A stretch of 5,237 bases of DNA. Source: Candidatus Cloacimonadota bacterium (lineage in GTDB: Bacteria; Cloacimonadota; Cloacimonadia; JGIOTU-2). The position numbers were made by a program, and so were the translations under genes. The notes under the pieces are model-generated. The model saw only the letters and a program-made list of their open reading frames with translations. It was not told the origin of the DNA and did no database searches. Location: assembly GCA_021158425.1 (NCBI GenBank), contig JAGGUR010000081.1, forward strand, positions 1 to 5,237, in the 5' to 3' direction. Shown piece by piece: positions 1 to 4,314 of the stretch. Numbering within the stretch: position 1 is the stretch's first letter; the number at the start of each line of letters is the position of its first letter.

Positions 1-234
1 GTCATAAGATTTACCGATTTGCGGAATCGTCAGATATTGTCATATGCTCCTTTGGAGCGCCATATATTGTCCGAAGTTCAGCAAGTTACCTGATAATGAC
101 ACACCGAAGGCGTATATGACAGCGAACGATGTGAGCGTTTTGACAGCGACTCGTCTGGGCGCGCCTGTCTAGGCTTGGCCTAGCCAAGACTGGCCGTAGC
201 CTGAAGCATTATGACTACTTTTGACAGCGCAGCG
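1..234. repeat. GTCA-punctuated modular hairpin array downstream of pyrR
   Basis: This gap contains no gene and is a structured repeat. From the left edge, GTCA words start at 1, 29 and 39, and degenerate forms (GCCA, GTCC) follow at 59 and 69. They delimit modules of 28, 10, 20 and 10 bp. The 20-bp module at 39-58 holds a perfect hairpin, GCTCC/GGAGC with a TTT loop (46-58). From about position 96 the word is inverted to ATGAC or TGAC, starting at 96, 116, 141, 211 and 222. The same words and module lengths occur at 4124-4314. The array meets the pyrR stop codon at 235 and probably continues past the left edge. Its role is unknown; it resembles REP/BIME-type intergenic repeats in a general way only. 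Confidence 0.85.
145..200. repeat. GC-rich insert with overlapping, mutually exclusive hairpins
   Basis: Inside the AT-rich array lies a GC-rich block. It contains the 8-bp palindrome GGCGCGCC (158-165) and two perfect 6-bp stems with 3-nt loops that share bases. One is CTAGGC/GCCTAG (169-174 with 178-183, loop TTG). The other is CTTGGC/GCCAAG (174-179 with 183-188, loop CTA). Both cannot form at once. There is no T-run after either stem on either strand, so this is not a classical intrinsic terminator, although it lies downstream of the last gene of the cluster. Confidence 0.6.
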
Positions 235-774
235 TTATTCCTTTTCATATATTACCGCCTCATCTTTATCATCAATTTCTTTTAGGAATATTTTAACAAC
301 CTCACTTTTAGAAGTTGGGACCTTTTTCCCTACAAAATCCGCCTGGATTGGCAATTCCCTATTTCCTCTATCAATTACAACTAATAATTGAACTGAGGCA
401 GGTCTTCCATAATCAAGGAGTGCATTCATCGCAGCTCTTGCTGTTCTGCCAGTATTCAATACATCATCTACCAGCAAAATATGTCTCTTCTCTATATCAA
501 ATGTAACAAGTGAATCTTTAATTACAGGCTGATGGTCAATATATGCAAGGTCATCACGATAAAGTGTAACATCAAGAGAGCCGACCAGGATTTTTACCTT
601 TTCAAACTTTTCTATATAATCTGCAATCCGTTTTGCCAACTGAACTCCACGAGTATGAATGCCAACAATATATAAATCTTTACAGCCTTTATTTTTTTCA
701 ATCACTTCATTAGCCAAACGCTTTAGGATTCGTTCCAATTCCTTCTCATCTATAATCTTCTTTTTAAATTTCAA
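235..774 (-). CDS. pyrR: PyrR, bifunctional pyrimidine operon regulator / uracil phosphoribosyltransferase
   Basis: PyrR senses UMP and PRPP and, in the well-studied family members, binds pyr mRNA leaders to attenuate transcription; it also makes UMP from uracil and PRPP. With the start chosen here the protein is 179 aa, the usual PyrR length. The type I phosphoribosyltransferase PRPP motif LLVDDVLNTGRTARA lies at about residues 100-114. Family hallmarks LYRDDL (71-76), DRGNRELPIQADFVGK (135-150) and VPTSKSE (152-158) are all present. The TTG at 772-774 is preferred because GGAGG (779-783, minus strand) lies just upstream and the protein then begins MKFKKKIIDEKEL, in line with the family. An upstream in-frame TTG at 811-813 would add 13 residues translated from a tandem repeat. 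It is the last gene of the cluster. No PyrR-binding leader is visible, since the operon 5' end is outside the window. Confidence 0.93.
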   Translation of the reverse strand: MKFKKKIIDEKELERILKRLANEVIEKNKGCKDLYIVGIHTRGVQLAKRIADYIEKFEKVKILVGSLDVTLYRDDLAYIDHQPVIKDSLVTFDIEKRHILLVDDVLNTGRTARAAMNALLDYGRPASVQLLVVIDRGNRELPIQADFVGKKVPTSKSEVVKIFLKEIDDKDEAVIYEKE

Positions 775-783
775 AATACCTCC
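775..783 (-). promoter_or_regulatory. Shine-Dalgarno site that fixes the pyrR start
   Basis: On the minus strand GGAGG (783 down to 779) is followed by a 4-nt spacer, TATT, and then TTG (774-772). It is the strongest ribosome-binding sequence in the window. The spacing is a little short but usable. No ATG or GTG lies nearby in the frame, so TTG is the most likely initiator. Confidence 0.75.
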
Positions 784-784
784 A

Positions 785-823
785 AATTGGTTAAACCAAT
801 TCAACCGATTCAACTAATTCAAC
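785..823. repeat. 9-bp tandem repeat and dyad between pyrD and pyrR
   Basis: Three 9-bp units of the form (c/c/t)(a/g/a)attcaac lie end to end at 797-805, 806-814 and 815-823. The last unit overlaps the pyrD stop codon (823-825). They adjoin an inverted repeat, AATTGGTT/AACCAATT (785-792 with 794-801). On the mRNA this reads as repeated GTTGAAT followed by a possible hairpin just upstream of the pyrR GGAGG. The repeat is translatable in the pyrR frame, which creates a false N-terminal extension. Confidence 0.8.
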
Positions 824-1722
824 TATCTTACAGAACCAATCAAATCGTGATAATGAATTTTTTGCTCATTAAGATATTTTTCTAATCCTTGAATAATATC
901 TAAAGTTGCAAAAGGATTTACAAAATTTTGTGTTCCAACTGCAATTGCAGAAGAGCCAGCAATTATAAATTCCAGAGCATCACTAATATTCCTTATTCCA
1001 CCCATTCCAATAATTGGAATTTTCACAACCTTTGCTACACGAAAAACATTTTGTATTGCAATTGGTTTTATTCCAATGCCAGAATAACCTGCAATTACAT
1101 TTTTTGTTTTAGACTTTCTTGTTTCAATATCTATTGCCATTCCATAAACAGTATTGATTAGTGAAAGCACATCAGCCCCACCTTTTTCTGCTGCTTTTGC
1201 AATCTCTTCAATTGAAGTTACATTTGGCGTTAATTTTACTATAATTGTCCGTTCAGTAATTTTTCTCAAATGAGAAATTAAATTATACACAATCCCTTTA
1301 TCTATTCCAAAAGCAATCCCTTCGTTTTCCACATTTGGACAGGAAATATTTATTTCATATCCATCAATATTGGGTTGCTTATCTAAATTTTTAATTACTT
1401 TGCTAAATTCCGTAATAGAACTTCCCGAGATGCTCACAATAATATTAGTATCAAATTTTTGATATTCGGGCAAATCATTCTTTATAAAATTTTCAAGTCC
1501 AGGATTTTGCAAACCAATGGAATTAAGAAGTCCTGCTTCTGTTTCTGCTAATCTTGGTGGCTCATTTCCTGGTTTTGGAAGTAAAGTAATCGTCTTAGTA
1601 ACAATTGCACCAAGTTTTGATAAATCAAATAATTCTGCAAATTCTAATCCAAATGTTCCAGATGCAACTGTAACTGGATTTTTCCAGAGCATTTTACCTA
1701 TTTTTATTCTTAAATCAGCCAT
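823..1722 (-). CDS. pyrD: Dihydroorotate dehydrogenase, type 1B catalytic subunit
   Basis: This FMN enzyme oxidises dihydroorotate to orotate in the cytoplasm. Type 1B enzymes pass the electrons through the PyrK subunit to NAD+. The protein is 299 aa, typical for the family. Visible landmarks are SGTFG (21-25), NSIGLQNPG (67-75) and NISCPN (125-130) with the catalytic base Cys128. A cysteine here marks class 1, since class 2 enzymes use serine. Also visible are KLTPNVT (163-169), the substrate-contacting INT (189-191), and the phosphate/FMN-binding GMGGI (239-243) and AVGT (261-264). The adjacent pyrK upstream supports the 1B assignment. The ATG at 1720-1722 is the first possible start, because an in-frame TAA lies two codons upstream. 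There is no convincing Shine-Dalgarno; only GCGG seven bases before the ATG. The stop codon touches the 9-bp repeat at 797-823. Confidence 0.96.
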   Translation of the reverse strand: MADLRIKIGKMLWKNPVTVASGTFGLEFAELFDLSKLGAIVTKTITLLPKPGNEPPRLAETEAGLLNSIGLQNPGLENFIKNDLPEYQKFDTNIIVSISGSSITEFSKVIKNLDKQPNIDGYEINISCPNVENEGIAFGIDKGIVYNLISHLRKITERTIIVKLTPNVTSIEEIAKAAEKGGADVLSLINTVYGMAIDIETRKSKTKNVIAGYSGIGIKPIAIQNVFRVAKVVKIPIIGMGGIRNISDALEFIIAGSSAIAVGTQNFVNPFATLDIIQGLEKYLNEQKIHYHDLIGSVR

Positions 1723-1725
1723 ATA

Positions 1726-1747
1726 TTAACCGCGAATGGACGCTAAT
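1726..1747. repeat. 22-bp motif TTAACCGCGAATGGACGCTAAT-type upstream of pyrD
   Basis: A compact motif with a weak dyad (GCG at 1732-1734, CGC at 1741-1743, and TTA/TAA at the ends) lies 3 bp upstream of the pyrD start codon. It occupies the place where a Shine-Dalgarno would be expected. I see no second copy in the window, so its repeat nature is an inference from its non-coding, structured look and from the habit of the other gaps. Confidence 0.35.
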
Positions 1748-1822
1748 TTTTAATTCTTTGCCTTTTACCTTTTACCTTTCCATCTTTTACCTTTAATCTT
1801 TTGCCTTTCATCTTTAATCTTA
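1748..1822. repeat. Degenerate pyrimidine-rich repeat between pyrK and pyrD
   Basis: The stretch is built of imperfect short units such as CTTTTACC, CTTTTGCC, CTTTAAT and CTTTCAT, repeated from about 1755 to the pyrK stop codon (1820-1822). On the mRNA strand it is purine-rich (AAAGGTAAAAGG-like). The AAAGG words look like weak ribosome-binding sites, but they lie more than 30 nt from the pyrD ATG. No ORF of any substance is present. Confidence 0.75.
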
Positions 1823-2575
1823 TTCATCCCAGACTACTGTATAACCATCAAAAACAGGACCATCTTTACATACTTTTTTATAAACCATCTTTCCATTCTC
1901 AACTATCCGAATAGCACAACCACAACAAACTCCTATTCCACAAGCCATTATTGTCTCTAACGAAACTTGCAAATCAACATTAAACTGCTTGCAAATTTCA
2001 GTAAGTTTTTTCAACATTATTTGAGGACCGCAAGCATACACAATATCTACTTGATTTTTCTGCAAAAATTGTTCAACTCCATCAGTAACAAGACCTTTTT
2101 TGCCAACAGAGCCATCTTCAGTAAAATTTATTACATTAGCAGAAAAAATATCGTCAGAACTTTTCCCTCCATGAAAGAAAACAATTTCATCTTTTGCTTT
2201 TTCTAATTTTTTTAGAAGAAAAGGAAATGGTGCGTATCCAATACCTCCACTGACAATTAGCACTTTTTTGTTTCTTGCTATTTTAAACCCATTTCCCAGT
2301 GGACCGTGAAGAGATATATTTTCTCCAATTTTTGTTTCAAAAAGATTTTTTGTTGATTCACCAACAATCTTAATCAAAAAGGATGTTTGCTTATCTTGAA
2401 TATTATTGACACTAAATGGTCGTGGTAAAATAGGAAAGTTTTGTTGCGGGTTTTTTAGCCTAAAAAACTGCCCTGGATGGCATTGGTCTGCCATCTCATA
2501 ATCGGAAAATGTAATGATGAAATATTTATTATTGATAAGTTCTTTTTTAAATATTGGTAAAAGTTTATAAGGCAT
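1820..2575 (-). CDS. pyrK: Dihydroorotate dehydrogenase electron-transfer subunit PyrK
   Basis: PyrK carries FAD and a [2Fe-2S] cluster and links the PyrD flavin to NAD+, forming a PyrD2-PyrK2 complex in known type 1B enzymes. The 251-aa length is normal. A ferredoxin-reductase-like FAD domain comes first, with RPFS at 52-55 and GPLGNGF at 91-97. The NAD-binding domain follows, with SGGIGYAP at 109-116 and ACGP at 181-184. The C-terminal cluster loop has Cys212, Cys217, Cys220 and Cys236 in C-X4-C-X2-C-X15-C spacing, as in PyrK, and ends in the typical KDGPVF. Cys218 is an additional cysteine inside the loop, where many relatives have another residue. The ATG at 2573-2575 has AAGGG seven bases upstream. 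Gene order pyrK then pyrD, both cotranscribed in the same direction, fits joint expression. Confidence 0.96.
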   Translation of the reverse strand: MPYKLLPIFKKELINNKYFIITFSDYEMADQCHPGQFFRLKNPQQNFPILPRPFSVNNIQDKQTSFLIKIVGESTKNLFETKIGENISLHGPLGNGFKIARNKKVLIVSGGIGYAPFPFLLKKLEKAKDEIVFFHGGKSSDDIFSANVINFTEDGSVGKKGLVTDGVEQFLQKNQVDIVYACGPQIMLKKLTEICKQFNVDLQVSLETIMACGIGVCCGCAIRIVENGKMVYKKVCKDGPVFDGYTVVWDE

Positions 2576-2587
2576 TACTTAGCCCTT
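2576..2587 (-). promoter_or_regulatory. pyrK ribosome-binding site next to a strong hairpin
   Basis: AAGGG (minus strand, 2587 down to 2583) lies 7 nt before the pyrK ATG. It belongs to the 10-bp sequence gcccttaatt, which recurs at 2642-2651. On the mRNA it begins 4 nt after the base of the stem-loop at 2592-2630, so the stem could influence ribosome access. Confidence 0.55.
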
Positions 2588-2591
2588 AATT

Positions 2592-2635
2592 GCGAAAAGT
2601 TTATCCCGACGAGTCGGGATTCGTTTTCGCACTCC
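2592..2635. repeat. Hairpin element copy 1 (GCGAAAA/TTTTCGC frame)
   Basis: The outer stem is GCGAAAA (2592-2598) with TTTTCGC (2624-2630). Within it is a perfect 8-bp stem, ATCCCGAC/GTCGGGAT (2603-2610 with 2613-2620), with a 2-base tip. The frame ends in ACTCC (2631-2635). The element is flanked by 10-bp direct repeats gcccttaatt at 2582-2591 and 2642-2651, which resemble a target-site duplication around a 50-bp insertion. No T-run follows the stem on the mRNA strand, so it is not an obvious terminator. Confidence 0.8.
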
Positions 2636-2663
2636 GAGATTGCCCTTAATTAGTTTAAAAGGA

Positions 2664-2712
2664 GGAGTGCTGAAACGAGGAGTGAAACGACGAACTTTCA
2701 GCCAGAGGCTGA
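2664..2712. repeat. Inverted degenerate remnants of the hairpin element
   Basis: GGAGTG-ctGAAACGA (2664-2678) and GGAGTG-AAACGA (2679-2690) are adjacent near-copies of the reverse complement of the element end (GGAGTGCGAAAACGA). The second is followed by CG and AACTTTC (2693-2699 or so), matching the other end of the frame but without the variable inner hairpin. A separate stem TCAGCC/GGCTGA with an AGA loop (2698-2703 with 2707-2712) follows. Confidence 0.6.
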
Positions 2713-2743
2713 GCCAGATTTGTCAGGACAGCGAATCATCAAA

Positions 2744-2793
2744 GCGAAAAGTTCGTTCTCTTGATAAATCAAGGGAACTCGTTTTCGCACTCC
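2744..2793. repeat. Hairpin element copy 2 (GCGAAAA/TTTTCGC frame)
   Basis: The outer frame is the same as in copy 1: GCGAAAA (2744-2750), TTTTCGC (2782-2788), then ACTCC (2789-2793). The inner stem has a different sequence but again pairs: 2755-2765 with 2768-2778 (GTTCTCTTGAT against ATCAAGGGAAC, one T-G wobble), with a 2-base tip. A constant frame with a changed core that still pairs indicates that the structure, not the core sequence, is kept. Confidence 0.8.
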
Positions 2794-2834
2794 AAAATTA
2801 GCTTTATTCATTTGGGTCTTCCTGGCCATTAATA

Positions 2835-4106
2835 TTATATCTTCCAAGTAAATTTTCCATCGCAGATAGTCATTTCTATCTTCCCCCAGAATTTTTTCCC
2901 AAGGAATGGGCTGTTTTTTGACTTTGACAAAATTTCTTTTTCTGTGAAAATATATGACTTATTCAAATCAACAACAGTAATATCAGCAGGTTTTCCTTCC
3001 TCAATTTTACCAATGTCTTTATTTATAATTCCTGCAGGTCTTGAGGTCATTTTATCAATTAATTTTTCTAAATCAATAATTTTAGTTTTCACAAAATTCG
3101 TGTAAAGTGCAGGAAAAGCACTCTCAAAACCAATTACACCAAACGGTGCTTTCACAAATTCTAACTCCTTTTCGTAGTCAGAATGAGGTGCATGGTCAGT
3201 GGCAATAATATCAATAGTATCATCGAGCAAACCATTAATGAGTGCTTGTCTATCTTCTTTTGTGCGAAGAGGCGGCTTCATTTTCGTATTTGTATCATAA
3301 TTCTCACACGCCTTTTCTGTAAGTATTAGATGATGCGGTGTGGCTTCAGCAGTTACTTTTATACCTTGTTTTTTTGCATGCCTGATTAAATCTACGGTTC
3401 TTTTTGTTGATGCATGAGCGATATGTATATTTGTATTTGTTACATCAGCAAGCATAATATCTCTACTAACTATAATTTCTTCTGCTAAAGTTGGTATACC
3501 CGGTAAGCCCAATTTAGTGGAGATAGAGCCATAATTAACCTGACCATCTTTAGAAAGCGAATAATCTTCTGAATGTGATATAATAGGTATTTTAAATGTG
3601 GATGCATAACGCATAACATTAAGCATAAGCTTGGCATTTTGAATACAATTTCCATCATCACTAAGAGCAACTATTCCACCCTTCACCATGGAGCCGATAT
3701 TCGCAATCTCCTTTCCTTGTGAATCTTTTGACATTGCACCAATTACAAATATTTTTGTCTTTCCAACATCTCGTGCTTTACGAGTTACATAATTCACTGT
3801 AGAAATATTATCAATAGTTGGATTAGTATTTGGCATACAACAGATTGAGGTAAAACCACCTTTTGCTGCCGACTTTGCACCAGATTCAATATCTTCTTTA
3901 TATGTGTAACCTGGGTCCCTGAGATGACAATGCAAGTCTACGAAGCCCGGGAAGATATATCTACTCTTGCAATCGTAAGTATCTGCAGAGTTATTAGTAA
4001 TATTCGGTGAAATTTTTTTAATAAACTTTCCATCAATCAGAATATCTAATCTCTCAAATTTTTTCTCTGATGATAAATAAACCAAGCCATTTTTTAATAA
4101 AATCAT
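2835..4106 (-). CDS. pyrC: Dihydroorotase, class I
   Basis: This zinc amidohydrolase closes N-carbamoyl-aspartate to dihydroorotate, the third step of the pathway. The 423-aa length fits the long class I bacterial enzymes rather than the approximately 345-aa E. coli type. Metal ligands are visible in order: His59 and His61 in DLHCHLRD, Asp151 in SDDGN, His178 in SHSED, His231 in HIAHAS and Asp304 in ATDHAPHS. Arg63 and Asn93 (MPNTNP) are the expected substrate contacts. TAEATPHHL (252-260) and KPPLR (277-281) are further family signatures. The site is therefore complete and the enzyme is predicted active. The ATG at 4104-4106 has GGAG five bases upstream. The gene sits between pyrB and pyrK with repeat-filled gaps of 208 and 259 bp, both large for neighbours in an operon. 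Confidence 0.96.
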   Translation of the reverse strand: MILLKNGLVYLSSEKKFERLDILIDGKFIKKISPNITNNSADTYDCKSRYIFPGFVDLHCHLRDPGYTYKEDIESGAKSAAKGGFTSICCMPNTNPTIDNISTVNYVTRKARDVGKTKIFVIGAMSKDSQGKEIANIGSMVKGGIVALSDDGNCIQNAKLMLNVMRYASTFKIPIISHSEDYSLSKDGQVNYGSISTKLGLPGIPTLAEEIIVSRDIMLADVTNTNIHIAHASTKRTVDLIRHAKKQGIKVTAEATPHHLILTEKACENYDTNTKMKPPLRTKEDRQALINGLLDDTIDIIATDHAPHSDYEKELEFVKAPFGVIGFESAFPALYTNFVKTKIIDLEKLIDKMTSRPAGIINKDIGKIEEGKPADITVVDLNKSYIFTEKEILSKSKNSPFLGKKFWGKIEMTICDGKFTWKI

Positions 4107-4122
4107 AGTTTCTCCAGAAACT
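4107..4122 (-). promoter_or_regulatory. pyrC ribosome-binding site presented in a hairpin loop
   Basis: The 16 bases directly before the pyrC ATG form a perfect 6-bp stem, AGTTTC/GAAACT (mRNA strand 4122-4117 with 4112-4107), with loop TGGA. The Shine-Dalgarno GGAG (4115-4112) spans the loop and the first stem base, five bases before ATG. The stem is A/T-rich and thus weak. It could display or partly block the site; which of these is not decided by sequence. Confidence 0.6.
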
Positions 4123-4123
4123 G

Positions 4124-4314
4124 GTCATTTACTCCTGCGGAGCGTCAAAAATAGTCATAAGATTCGCCAATTGGCGAATCGTCAAATGTAGTCATTTGCT
4201 GCTTCGTAGCGTCATAAGATTCTACGAATCGTCATAAGTTGTCATCTTCTAACCTTAATGACCTAATGACAGCGTAGCGTAATGACGGCTTTAGCCATTT
4301 TGACAGCGAAGCGT
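4124..4314. repeat. GTCA-punctuated modular hairpin array between pyrB and pyrC
   Basis: GTCA words start at 4124, 4144, 4154, 4181, 4191, 4211, 4231 and 4241, giving steps of 20, 10, 27, 10, 20, 20 and 10 bp. Each 20- or 27-bp module holds a hairpin: CTCC/GGAG (4132-4142), the 20-bp perfect palindrome at 4161-4180, GCTGC/GTAGC (4198-4210) and GATTC/GAATC (4218-4230). The 10-bp modules are linkers such as GTCAAATGTA. From 4258 the word is inverted: ATGAC at 4258, 4266 and 4282, and TGAC at 4301. This half carries GGCT/AGCC (4287-4296) and AGCGxAGCG words. The array ends at the pyrB stop codon. No ORF is present. Confidence 0.88.
4161..4180. repeat. Perfect 20-bp palindrome within the array
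   Basis: GATTCGCCAATTGGCGAATC equals its own reverse complement. As single-stranded nucleic acid it folds as an 8-bp stem with an AATT loop. A degenerate counterpart occupies the same module at 8-28 (GATT...GAATC). It could be a protein-binding operator, but its placement inside a repeat module makes a structural repeat more likely. Confidence 0.85.

Noticed and set aside
140..145. TTGACA hexamers resembling a -35 box on the plus strand (also at 221-226 and 4300-4305).
   Set aside because: They are the TGACA word of the repeat modules, no matching -10 box at proper spacing was seen, and no plus-strand gene follows.
1..234. A tRNA or other known small RNA in the hairpin-rich gap.
   Set aside because: No cloverleaf with TTC-type arm or other recognisable RNA family features could be traced.
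2592..2630. Intrinsic terminator between pyrC and pyrK.
   Set aside because: The stem is strong, but on the mRNA strand it is followed by CAATTAAGGG and the pyrK start rather than a T-run.
2698..2811. A 37-codon minus-strand ORF (starts MNKANFGVRKRV) between pyrC and pyrK with AGGA upstream.
   Set aside because: It runs through hairpin element copy 2 and neighbouring repeats, has no recognisable family features, and its residues are dictated by the repeat. Most likely spurious.
3485..3670. Minus-strand 61-codon frame within pyrC.
   Set aside because: It overlaps the catalytic core of pyrC in another frame and has no independent support.
4124..4304. Possible CRISPR array because of regular spacing.
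   Set aside because: The recurring word is only 4-5 bp, the intervening units are themselves hairpins, orientation flips, and no cas gene is present.
4107..4314. A PyrR-binding attenuator in the pyrB-pyrC gap.
   Set aside because: The hairpins are repeat modules, and I found no match to the known PyrR anti-antiterminator loop or an adjoining T-run.
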